From positions 186,001-250,000 of the forward strand of contig JBOEGE010000002.1 of NCBI GenBank assembly GCA_050633265.1: 64,000 nucleotides of DNA, written 5' to 3'. A program made the translations under genes and the position numbers. Positions 43,237 to 50,928 of the stretch are shown piece after piece. Numbering within the stretch: the stretch's first letter is position 1; each line of letters starts with the position of its first letter. The notes beneath the pieces are model-generated. The model saw nothing but the letters and a program-made list of their open reading frames with translations. It was not told the DNA's origin and did no database searches. Origin of the DNA: JBLHZY01 sp050633265. GTDB taxonomy: Bacteria; Pseudomonadota; Alphaproteobacteria; Rhodobacterales; Rhodobacteraceae.

Positions 43237-43894
43237 ATTGATAAGATTGCATAATATTTCGGGTTCGCGCTCTTTTCGGGTGCTTTGGCTGCTGAGCGAA
43301 ATGGGGATGACGCCCGAGCTTGCGCAATATTCGATCACGGATGGCTCGCTGCGCACCCCTGAGTATTTGGGCGCATCGCCTGCGGGGCGCGTGCCTGCGC
43401 TCGATATTGATGGGATCACGATCTATGAGAGCGGCGCGATTGTTGAATATCTCTGCGAGACGCGCCCCGAGCATGGTTTTGGGCGCGCAGTTGGAGATGC
43501 GGAACGCGTGCCTTACTTGGAGGCGATCCACTATGCCGAAACCATGGGCAATATCATCGCCAATTTGAATTTGCAGTGGCTTTTCCTGCGCGATCCCGCC
43601 ATGCGCTCGCCGACGGTCTTGAAAATCGAAGCGCGCCGATTGGAGGCAACGATTGCGCCATTGGAGGCGCTTTTGGCCAAGCAGGATTATGTATTGGCCT
43701 CGGGTTTTTCGGCAGCGGATATGATGCTTGGCTATAATTTCTTGGCCGCGCCCTATTTTGTCCGGCTTGAGCCATATCCAAATATCCGCGCTTATATTGA
43801 ACGGGTGCAATCGCGCCCCGCCTATCTGCGCGCCAAAGAGCTGGACGGCCCATCGCAATTCTACAAGCAAGATTTCTATGAAGTGACGGGCTAA
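43226..43894 (+). CDS. Glutathione S-transferase family protein
   Basis: The 222-residue protein has an N-terminal thioredoxin-like domain (HNISGSRSFRVLWLLSEMGM, with the active-site Ser/Arg motif, and GRVPALDIDGITIYESGAIV, the glutathione-contacting E-S) and a C-terminal helical domain ending in AYLRAKELDG. It overlaps the last 11 bp of mccA and uses a very strong GGAGGAGGAGG ribosome site placed inside the mccA end. The role in the leucine operon is unclear; it could be a maleylacetoacetate-isomerase-like or detoxifying enzyme. Confidence 0.88.
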   Translation: MTNELIRLHNISGSRSFRVLWLLSEMGMTPELAQYSITDGSLRTPEYLGASPAGRVPALDIDGITIYESGAIVEYLCETRPEHGFGRAVGDAERVPYLEAIHYAETMGNIIANLNLQWLFLRDPAMRSPTVLKIEARRLEATIAPLEALLAKQDYVLASGFSAADMMLGYNFLAAPYFVRLEPYPNIRAYIERVQSRPAYLRAKELDGPSQFYKQDFYEVTG

Positions 43895-43898
43895 GGGC

Positions 43899-44771
43899 GT
43901 GGATAAGGTCGAGATATTTGAGGTTGGCCCGCGCGACGGGTTGCAAAACGAACCTGGGATTATCTCGACCGAGGCCAAGGTCGGGCTGATTGATTGCCTC
44001 TCTGGGGCGGGATTTCGGCGCATTGAAGTGGCATCATTTGTGAGCCCCAAATGGGTTCCGCAGATGGGCGATAGTGGGGATGTTTTGGCGCGGATCGGCC
44101 GCGCGCCGGGCGTTTCCTATGCCGCGCTTACTCCAAATATGCGCGGGTTTGAGCGCGCAATGGAAGCACGCGCCGATGAGATCGCGATTTTTGGCGCGGC
44201 GAGCGAGCGTTTTAGCCAAGCCAATATAAATTGTTCGATTTCTGAAAGTTTGGAGCGGTTTTTACCCGTGATTGAGGCCGCGAATGCAGCAAATGTGAAA
44301 GTGCGCGGCTATGTTTCTTGTGTGGTGGAATGCCCCTATGAGGGGGATATCGCGCCTGCGGCGGTTGCTAAGGTCGCCAAAGCGCTGCGGGATATGGGCT
44401 GTTATGAGGTCTCGCTCGGGGAAACATTGGGGCGGGCGCGGCCCGAACAGGTTGATGCGATGCTGGGGGCTGTTTTGGATGAAATACCGGCGCATGAATT
44501 GGCCGGGCATTTTCATGATACATCTGGGCGGGCCTTGGCCAATATTGATGCGGCTTTGGCGCGCGGCTTGCGGGTGTTTGATGCGGCTGTCGGCGGCTTG
44601 GGCGGCTGCCCTTATGCGCCCGGGGCGGCGGGCAATGTCGCAACCGAGCTTGTTGCCGCGCATTTGGCAGCAAGAGGATATGAGACAGGGCTAGATGCCA
44701 GCACCCTAATGGAAGCGGCGGATATGGCGCGTGCCATGCGCGATCAGGGCAAGGAAAAAGCGAATGTTTGA
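43899..44771 (+). CDS. Hydroxymethylglutaryl-CoA lyase
   Basis: This 290-residue TIM-barrel enzyme of the DRE family has EVGPRDGLQNEPGIISTEAK (metal and catalytic Asp/Arg), EVASFVSPKWVPQMGD, GHFHDTSGRALANID and the HMG-CoA lyase Cys signature GLGGCPYAPGAAGNVATE. It splits HMG-CoA to acetyl-CoA and acetoacetate, the final step of the pathway. The start is a GTG at 43899, 4 bp after the GST stop. Confidence 0.95.
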   Translation: MDKVEIFEVGPRDGLQNEPGIISTEAKVGLIDCLSGAGFRRIEVASFVSPKWVPQMGDSGDVLARIGRAPGVSYAALTPNMRGFERAMEARADEIAIFGAASERFSQANINCSISESLERFLPVIEAANAANVKVRGYVSCVVECPYEGDIAPAAVAKVAKALRDMGCYEVSLGETLGRARPEQVDAMLGAVLDEIPAHELAGHFHDTSGRALANIDAALARGLRVFDAAVGGLGGCPYAPGAAGNVATELVAAHLAARGYETGLDASTLMEAADMARAMRDQGKEKANV

Positions 44772-45546
44772 GACGATCAAAGTGGCGCTTGATGCGCGCG
44801 GTGTTGCAGAGCTGATCCTTGCGCGGCCCGAAAAGCACAATGCGCTGAGCGCGCAGATGATCGGCGAGATCACCCAAGCGGCGGCGCAACTGGGCGATGA
44901 TCCCGCTGTGCGGGTGGTGATCCTGCGAGCCGAGGGCAAAAGCTTTTGCGCTGGTGGCGATTTGCGCTGGATGCAGGATCAGATGGCCGCAGATCGCGCG
45001 ACCCGCGCCCGCGAGGCCCGCAGCATCGCCGATATGCTCGGCGCGCTCAACAGCCTGCCCAAACCGCTGATCGGGCGGATACAGGGCAATGCGATTGGCG
45101 GCGGTGTTGGCATGGCCTGCGTCTGCGATATTGCGATTGCCGATACGGGGGTAAAATTCGGCCTGACAGAAACCCGGCTTGGCCTGATCCCAGCGACGAT
45201 TGGCCCCTATGTTTTGGCGCGGATGGGCGAGGCGAATGCGCGCCGGGTATTCATGAATGCGCGGGTGTTTGGGGCGGATGAGGCGGCCGCGCTAGGGATC
45301 ATCGCGCGCGCGGTCAAATCCGAAGATCTGGACGCCGCCGTTGAGGCCGAAGTGAGCCCCTATCTCAGCTGTGCGCCCGGCGCTGTTGCCGCGGCGAAAG
45401 CCTTGGCCCGCAAGCTTGGCGCGGATGTGGGAGAGGCGCAGATCGCGCATTCGGTCGAGGTCTTGATCCAGCAATGGGAAGGCGAAGAAGCCCGCGCCGG
45501 GATCGCTGCGTTTTTTGCCAAAGAAACCCCGCCTTGGGCGCAATAA
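44764..45546 (+). CDS. Enoyl-CoA hydratase family protein, probable methylglutaconyl-CoA hydratase
   Basis: This 260-residue crotonase has RPEKHNALSAQMIGEI, the oxyanion-hole region EGKSFCAGGDLRWMQ and GNAIGGGVGMACVCDIAIAD, followed by KFGLTETRLGLIPATIGPYV. Position at the end of the liu operon and similarity point to hydration of 3-methylglutaconyl-CoA to HMG-CoA. The ATG at 44764 overlaps the HMG-CoA lyase end by 8 bp, a coupled junction. Confidence 0.88.
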   Translation: MFETIKVALDARGVAELILARPEKHNALSAQMIGEITQAAAQLGDDPAVRVVILRAEGKSFCAGGDLRWMQDQMAADRATRAREARSIADMLGALNSLPKPLIGRIQGNAIGGGVGMACVCDIAIADTGVKFGLTETRLGLIPATIGPYVLARMGEANARRVFMNARVFGADEAAALGIIARAVKSEDLDAAVEAEVSPYLSCAPGAVAAAKALARKLGADVGEAQIAHSVEVLIQQWEGEEARAGIAAFFAKETPPWAQ

Positions 45547-45847
45547 ACCGGCGGCATTGGCCCGCGCATCGGCCCCAAACCTGCGCCCAATGTGGCGCTA
45601 TTCAGCATTTGTCAGAGATTCGGGCAGGAATTGTTAACCAATTTATGCTTGGGCGCGCAATTTAGTTGCGCCACTGCCTCTGAATTCGCCATTTCGCGCG
45701 CCCATCTCAAAAAAACCGCTACAGCCCCATTATTGCGCGCATTTTCCGCCCCAGAAAGCGCCTTGCCTTGGTTGACCCCACCATGGCCTAGCGCTAAACC
45801 CACAGGAAGCTAAACCATGCGCGAAATGCGCGTGAAAGGAGCCACTC
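45547..45847. other. 301-bp intergenic region holding the probable nuo promoter
   Basis: There is no gene here. The best promoter candidate reading into nuoA is TTGACC (45772-45777), a 17-bp spacer and TAAACC (45795-45800), about 48 bp before the nuoA start; the -10 is poor. No clear terminator follows the liu operon. The region from 45620 to 45700 is AT-richer than its surroundings but holds no symmetrical site I can support. Confidence 0.4.
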
Positions 45848-46213
45848 GTGGAAGATATGCTTCGGGAATACCTCCCCATCGTTATTTTTTTGGGCCTCGC
45901 CATTGCGCTTGGCATTATTCTAATCCTTGCAGCTGTGATCATCGCTGTGCGCAATCCAGATCCGGAAAAGGTCTCTGCGTATGAATGCGGCTTTAATGCC
46001 TTTGATGATGCGCGGATGAAATTCGATGTGAGGTTCTACCTCGTTTCGATCCTCTTCATCATCTTTGATCTCGAAGTGGCGTTTCTGTTTCCTTGGGCGG
46101 TCGCCTTTAAGGATGTCGGGCTCGTTGGCTTTTGGTCGATGATGGTCTTCCTTGGCGTGCTGACCATCGGCTTTGCATATGAGTGGAAAAAGGGAGCCTT
46201 GGAATGGGCGTGA
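45848..46213 (+). CDS. nuoA: NADH-quinone oxidoreductase subunit A
   Basis: The 121-residue protein has three membrane helices (about 8-30, 62-82 and 90-110) and the conserved Cys/Glu/Asp loop DPEKVSAYECGFNAFDDARM between helices 1 and 2, near the quinone site of complex I. The start is a GTG at 45848 with GGAG upstream; an ATG at 45857 is an alternative. It opens the nuo operon and overlaps nuoB by 10 bp. Confidence 0.95.
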   Translation: MEDMLREYLPIVIFLGLAIALGIILILAAVIIAVRNPDPEKVSAYECGFNAFDDARMKFDVRFYLVSILFIIFDLEVAFLFPWAVAFKDVGLVGFWSMMVFLGVLTIGFAYEWKKGALEWA

Positions 46214-46737
46214 GCACAGGCGAAAACACCGCAGGCCCAGACCGCGAAGTTGCCACGCAGCAGCTTAATCGCGAACTCCAAGACAAGGGCTTTTTGCTCA
46301 CCTCCACCGAGGACATTGTTAACTGGGCGCGCACCGGCTCGCTGCACTGGATGACATTCGGCTTGGCCTGCTGCGCGGTTGAGATGATGCACACCTCTAT
46401 GCCGCGCTATGATCTTGAGCGTTTCGGGACAGCGCCGCGCGCCTCTCCGCGCCAATCGGATCTGATGATCGTGGCCGGAACGCTGACCAATAAAATGGCC
46501 CCTGCGCTGCGCAAGGTTTATGATCAAATGCCCGAGCCGCGCTATGTGATCTCCATGGGCTCTTGTGCCAATGGCGGCGGCTATTATCACTATTCCTATT
46601 CCGTTGTGCGCGGATGCGATCGGATCGTTCCGGTTGATATCTATGTGCCGGGCTGCCCGCCCACAGCCGAGGCGCTGCTTTACGGCATCCTTCAGCTTCA
46701 GCGCAAAATTCGCCGCACCGGCACGATCGCGAGGTAA
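46204..46737 (+). CDS. nuoB: NADH-quinone oxidoreductase subunit B
   Basis: The 177-residue protein is the N2-cluster subunit: Cys56/Cys57 in the tandem CC of FGLACCAVEMMH, Cys121 in SMGSCANGGG and Cys151 in YVPGCPPTAEAL bind the last [4Fe-4S] cluster before quinone. It starts within the end of nuoA (ATG at 46204) and ends 3 bp before nuoC. Confidence 0.97.
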   Translation: MGVSTGENTAGPDREVATQQLNRELQDKGFLLTSTEDIVNWARTGSLHWMTFGLACCAVEMMHTSMPRYDLERFGTAPRASPRQSDLMIVAGTLTNKMAPALRKVYDQMPEPRYVISMGSCANGGGYYHYSYSVVRGCDRIVPVDIYVPGCPPTAEALLYGILQLQRKIRRTGTIAR

Positions 46738-46740
46738 TCC

Positions 46741-47349
46741 ATGTCTGACGCGCTTCAAGAACTTGGCACCCATATCGAGCTGAAACGCCCCGATTGCGTT
46801 TTGGGTTGGTCGGTTGCTTTTGGCGAACTCACGGTCGATGTCGCCCCGGCGCAGCTGGTCAATTTCATTGATTTCCTGCGCAGCGATGGGAGCTGCAAAT
46901 TCTCCTCCCTTGTGGATATTACGGCCGTGGATTACCCGGCGCGCGATGCCCGCTTTGATGTGGTCTATCATTTCCTCTCGATGTACCAAAATCATCGCAT
47001 CCGCCTGCGCATTGCCGTGCGCGAAGATGAGATGGTCCCTTCAATCACCTCCATTCACCCATCCGCCGATTGGTTTGAGCGCGAAGTGTTTGATATGTTT
47101 GGTATCCTGTTTTCCGGCCATCCCGATCTGCGCCGCTTGCTCACCGATTACGGCTTTCGCGGCCACCCGCTGCGCAAGGATTTCCCAACAACGGGCTATA
47201 CCGAAGTTCGTTATGACGAAGAGCAAAAGCGCGTTGTTTATGAGTCGGTGAGCCTTATCCAAGAATATCGCCAGTTTGATTTCATGAGCCCTTGGGAGGG
47301 TGCTGAATACATCCTTCCCGGCGACGAGAAGCAGAAAGAGGGCGCTTAA
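46741..47349 (+). CDS. nuoC: NADH-quinone oxidoreductase subunit C
   Basis: The 202-residue hydrophilic peripheral-arm subunit has the 30-kDa signature EREVFDMFGILFSGHPDLRR and the C-terminal GHPLRKDFPTTGYTEVRYDE. It is separate from NuoD, unlike the fused NuoCD of E. coli. The stop is directly followed by the TTG start of the sulfotransferase gene. Confidence 0.97.
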   Translation: MSDALQELGTHIELKRPDCVLGWSVAFGELTVDVAPAQLVNFIDFLRSDGSCKFSSLVDITAVDYPARDARFDVVYHFLSMYQNHRIRLRIAVREDEMVPSITSIHPSADWFEREVFDMFGILFSGHPDLRRLLTDYGFRGHPLRKDFPTTGYTEVRYDEEQKRVVYESVSLIQEYRQFDFMSPWEGAEYILPGDEKQKEGA

Positions 47350-48264
47350 TTGGCCCAAGATCCGACACTTATGTTCTGTGTAGGCGCGACAAAAGCCGGG
47401 ACCTCCTGGCTTTATCGCTATCTGCACGATCATCCCGAGTGTCACCTGCGCTCGATCAAAGAATTGCACTTCTTTGATACGGTCGATTTTGATGATTATG
47501 AGCGCCAGTTTGATGTCTTTGCCCGGCTGCGCGCGGATCTGGTCGAACGGCTGGCATCGGTCGAGGCCAAGGCCGCATCCGAAGACAAGCCCTATACATG
47601 GCAGCTCAAAAACCTGCGCCGCCAAATCCGCGATATTGATGAGATGGTGGCGGCGCTTGAAGACCCCCAGCTTGGGGAATTGCTCTATGAAACCTATCTG
47701 TTTCGCGGCATTGGCGATAAAAAGCTGATCGGCGATTTGACCCCGGCCTATGCGCTGCTTTCCAAAGAGCGGCTCGCGAAAATGGCAGAGATGGCTGAAA
47801 ACGTGCGCTTTGTGTTTTTGATGCGCGATCCGATTGATCGCCTCTGGAGCCATGTGCGCATGCAGGCCAATCGCAATTTGCAGCCCGGCGAAGAGGTCAC
47901 AACCAAATCCAAGAATATCGTTGGCCGCATGGCGACCCATGGCGACGAGCCGCATATTTTGGAGCGCGGCGATTATGCCGGCACGATCCAACGCCTGCGC
48001 GCAGCCGTTCCCGAAGATCGGCTTTTGCTGGAATTCACCGAAGAGCTGTTTTCTGAGGCTGGCGTGCGCCGCCTATGCGCATTTCTGGGCATTTCCTATG
48101 TGCCCGCCAAGGTTGAAGAGCGCTGGCATGTTGGCCCGCGCCTTGAGATGAACGATAAAATAAGAGGCATGGCCGCTGATATGTTGGCGCCGCAATATGC
48201 CTTTGCAGAGCAGAATTTCGGCCAGCTCCCAGAGCGCTGGCAAGAAAATATGGCGAGGGTCTGA
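47350..48264 (+). CDS. Sulfotransferase family protein inside the nuo operon
   Basis: The 304-residue protein has the 5'-phosphosulfate loop CVGATKAGTSWLYRYL (about 10-25) and the 3'-phosphate-binding motif VFLMRDPIDRLWSHV (about 155-170), the two PAPS-binding marks of sulfotransferases. It would transfer sulfate to a hydroxyl of an unknown acceptor. The start is a TTG at 47350 abutting the nuoC stop, supported by AGAGGG 7 nt upstream; the next in-frame ATG (47371) would cut into the beta strand before the loop. It sits between nuoC and nuoD with no gaps. Confidence 0.85.
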   Translation: MAQDPTLMFCVGATKAGTSWLYRYLHDHPECHLRSIKELHFFDTVDFDDYERQFDVFARLRADLVERLASVEAKAASEDKPYTWQLKNLRRQIRDIDEMVAALEDPQLGELLYETYLFRGIGDKKLIGDLTPAYALLSKERLAKMAEMAENVRFVFLMRDPIDRLWSHVRMQANRNLQPGEEVTTKSKNIVGRMATHGDEPHILERGDYAGTIQRLRAAVPEDRLLLEFTEELFSEAGVRRLCAFLGISYVPAKVEERWHVGPRLEMNDKIRGMAADMLAPQYAFAEQNFGQLPERWQENMARV

Positions 48265-48268
48265 GACG

Positions 48269-49483
48269 ATGGATGGCACTTTTGACGATGCCCAAACGGG
48301 CGAGCAAAAAATCCGCAATTTCAACATTAACTTCGGCCCGCAACACCCTGCGGCGCACGGGGTTTTGCGTCTTGTGCTTGAGCTCGACGGCGAGATCGTA
48401 GAGCGCTGCGATCCCCACGTTGGCCTGCTCCATCGCGGCACCGAAAAGCTGATGGAAAGCCGCACCTATCTGCAAAACCTGCCCTATTTGGATCGCCTCG
48501 ATTACGTCGCGCCAATGAACCAGGAACATGCTTGGTGCCTCGCGATTGAGCGCCTCACAGGCACCGAAGTGCCGCGCCGCGCCTCGCTGATCCGTGTGCT
48601 CTATTCCGAGATCGGCCGCGTGCTCAATCACTTGCTTAACGTCACAACTCAAGCGTTGGATGTGGGCGCGCTGACCCCGCCGGTTTGGGGCTTTGAAGAG
48701 CGCGAAAAGCTGATGATTTTCTATGAGCGCGCCTCTGGTTCGCGCCTGCACGCGGCCTATTTCCGCCCCGGTGGCGTTCACCAAGATCTGCCGCCTGCGC
48801 TGATCGACGATATCGAGGCCTGGGCAGAGCAATTCACCGGCCGCCTCAATGATATCGATGATCTGCTGACAGATAACCGCATCTTTAAGCAGCGCAATGC
48901 CGATATTGGCATCATCACCGAAGAAGACATTCAAAACTGGGGCTTTTCCGGCGTTATGGCGCGCGGCTCTGGCCTTGCTTGGGATTTGCGCCGCGCGCAG
49001 CCCTATGAATGCTATGATGAGTTCGATTTCAAAATCCCGGTCGGCAAGAATGGCGATTGTTATGATCGCTACCTGTGCCGCATGGCCGAGATGCATGAGA
49101 GCGTGAAGATCATCAAGCAAGCCATTGAAAAGCTTCGCGCGCCTGAAGGGCAGGGCGATGTGATGGCGCGCGGCAAAATGGCCCCGCCAAAACGCGCCGA
49201 TATGAAGCGCGACATGGAAAGCCTGATCCATCACTTCAAACTTTATACCGAGGGCTTCCATGTGCCTGCGGGCGAAGTCTATGCCGCGGTTGAGGCGCCC
49301 AAAGGCGAATTTGGCGTCTATATGGTCTCAGACGGTTCAAACAAACCCTACCGCGCCAAACTGCGCGCGCCGGGCTTCTTGCACCTTCAAGCGATGGATT
49401 ATGTCGCCTCTGGCCATCAGCTTGCCGATGTGGCCGCGATCATCGGCACAATGGACATCGTGTTTGGCGAGGTGGATCGCTGA
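48269..49483 (+). CDS. nuoD: NADH-quinone oxidoreductase subunit D
   Basis: The 404-residue 49-kDa subunit has NFNINFGPQHPAAHGVLRLV, HVGLLHRGTEKLMESRTYLQ and the C-terminal GEFGVYMVSDGSNKPYRAKL and the final DIVFGEVDR. It shapes the quinone cavity together with NuoB. The ATG at 48269 follows the sulfotransferase stop by 4 bp and gives the canonical N-terminus. Confidence 0.97.
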   Translation: MDGTFDDAQTGEQKIRNFNINFGPQHPAAHGVLRLVLELDGEIVERCDPHVGLLHRGTEKLMESRTYLQNLPYLDRLDYVAPMNQEHAWCLAIERLTGTEVPRRASLIRVLYSEIGRVLNHLLNVTTQALDVGALTPPVWGFEEREKLMIFYERASGSRLHAAYFRPGGVHQDLPPALIDDIEAWAEQFTGRLNDIDDLLTDNRIFKQRNADIGIITEEDIQNWGFSGVMARGSGLAWDLRRAQPYECYDEFDFKIPVGKNGDCYDRYLCRMAEMHESVKIIKQAIEKLRAPEGQGDVMARGKMAPPKRADMKRDMESLIHHFKLYTEGFHVPAGEVYAAVEAPKGEFGVYMVSDGSNKPYRAKLRAPGFLHLQAMDYVASGHQLADVAAIIGTMDIVFGEVDR

Positions 49484-49692
49484 TGGGCCTGCTTCTTTTT
49501 CTCCTTATTCTCATCTCTTCCTTTGCGTTTGCGATTGTCGTGTCGCGCCGCATTGAACGGGCCTCTGTGGCCATTCCGGCGGGGATACTCGCCGGGATCG
49601 GGATGCTTGCCCTGCTATATTTCTTTTTGACGGCCGTATTTGCCTTTAGCTTGCTGAACACGGGCCCCGTCATGCCGCTTGGAGTGAACTGA
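49483..49692 (+). CDS. Small membrane protein of the nuo operon (69 aa)
   Basis: This 69-residue protein has two hydrophobic helices (2-20 and 32-55) separated by a basic turn (SRRIERAS). It is joined to nuoD and nuoE by one-base TGATG overlaps at both ends, strong evidence that it is translated. I do not recognise a family; it may be an accessory or assembly factor of complex I. Confidence 0.75.
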   Translation: MGLLLFLLILISSFAFAIVVSRRIERASVAIPAGILAGIGMLALLYFFLTAVFAFSLLNTGPVMPLGVN

Positions 49693-50891
49693 TGCTGCGT
49701 CGTCTTTATAAAGAACAACCCGAAAGCTTTGCCTTCACCCCGGCCAATCAGGCTTGGGCGCAAGCACAGATCACCAAATATCCCGAAGGCCGCCAAGCCA
49801 GCGCGATCATCCCCTTGCTGTGGCGCGCCCAAGAGCAAGAAGGCTGGCTCACCCGCCCGGCGATCGAAAGCATCGCCGATATGCTTGGCATGGCCTATAT
49901 CCGCGCCCTCGAAGTGGCGACGTTTTACTTTATGTTTCAGCTCCAACCCGTTGGTTCTGTTGCGCATATTCAGATTTGCGGCACCACGTCTTGCATGATT
50001 TGCGGCGCCGAAGATCTGATCGGCATTTGCAAAGAAAAGATCGCGCCCAAGCCGCATATGCTCTCTGAGGATGGCAAGTTTAGCTGGGAAGAGGTTGAAT
50101 GCCTTGGTGCTTGTACCAATGCGCCCATGGCCCAAATCGGCAAAGATTATTACGAAGATCTGACCGGCGCGCGCTTTGCCGAGATGCTGGATGAGATGGC
50201 CGCAGGCAAAGTGCCCGTTCCCGGCCCGCAAAATGGCCGCTATGCCGCTGAGCCTCTCTCGGGGCTCACTTCGCTGACAGGCCATGAAAGCGGGCGCACA
50301 CAGTATAACGCCTCCGTTCAAGCGGCGGTTGATATTGGCGATACGATCAAGCGGATCGATGGCACCGAAGTGCCGCTTCTGGCCCCATGGCAGGGCGGTG
50401 GCGCGAACGCTGGCAAAGCTGGCGCCAAGAAAGCGGCGAAACCAGCGGCAAAACCAGCGGCTAAAGCGGCCCCAAAAGCTGCGGCCAAAGCTGCTGTGAA
50501 ACCGGCCGCGAAACCCGCGGCCAAGCCCGCCACAAAAACCGCGGCCAAATCGGCCCCAAAACCCGCCGCCAAGCCGGCCGCCAAACCCGCCCCAACAGCC
50601 GCAAGCGCGCGTGCTCAAAAGAAGCCGCGCACGATGAAAGCCCCGCGCAAATCCGGCGCGGATGATCTCAAGATGATCAAAGGCGTTGGTCCGAAACTCG
50701 AGATGTTATTGCATAACCTTGGCTTTTATCACTTTGATCAAGTGGCAAAATGGACGGATCAAGAGGTTGCTTGGGTTGATGAAAACCTTGAAGGGTTCAA
50801 AGGCCGGGTCAGCCGCGATGGCTGGGTCGCACAAGCAACGATCCTTGCCGCGGGCGGCGAGACAGAGTTTTCAAAACGCGCTAAATACTAA
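49692..50891 (+). CDS. nuoE: NADH-quinone oxidoreductase subunit E with C-terminal helix-hairpin-helix extension
   Basis: Residues 1-190 of 399 form the normal NuoE, a thioredoxin-like [2Fe-2S] protein with ligands C96, C101, C137 and C141 (CGTTSC and CLGAC). The second half is extra: a spacer (190-240), a Lys/Ala/Pro repeat linker (about 240-315; AAKPAAKPAAK-type units) and a domain at 324-399 (DDLKMIKGVGPKLEMLLHN onward) with a GVGPKL hairpin typical of helix-hairpin-helix folds. The same linker and domain end the next protein. From memory, a related domain also ends ribosomal protein L21 of alphaproteobacteria. Confidence 0.93.
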   Translation: MLRRLYKEQPESFAFTPANQAWAQAQITKYPEGRQASAIIPLLWRAQEQEGWLTRPAIESIADMLGMAYIRALEVATFYFMFQLQPVGSVAHIQICGTTSCMICGAEDLIGICKEKIAPKPHMLSEDGKFSWEEVECLGACTNAPMAQIGKDYYEDLTGARFAEMLDEMAAGKVPVPGPQNGRYAAEPLSGLTSLTGHESGRTQYNASVQAAVDIGDTIKRIDGTEVPLLAPWQGGGANAGKAGAKKAAKPAAKPAAKAAPKAAAKAAVKPAAKPAAKPATKTAAKSAPKPAAKPAAKPAPTAASARAQKKPRTMKAPRKSGADDLKMIKGVGPKLEMLLHNLGFYHFDQVAKWTDQEVAWVDENLEGFKGRVSRDGWVAQATILAAGGETEFSKRAKY

Positions 50892-50928
50892 GACGATATA
50901 AAAACAAATCACGACGGGGACTGATATC

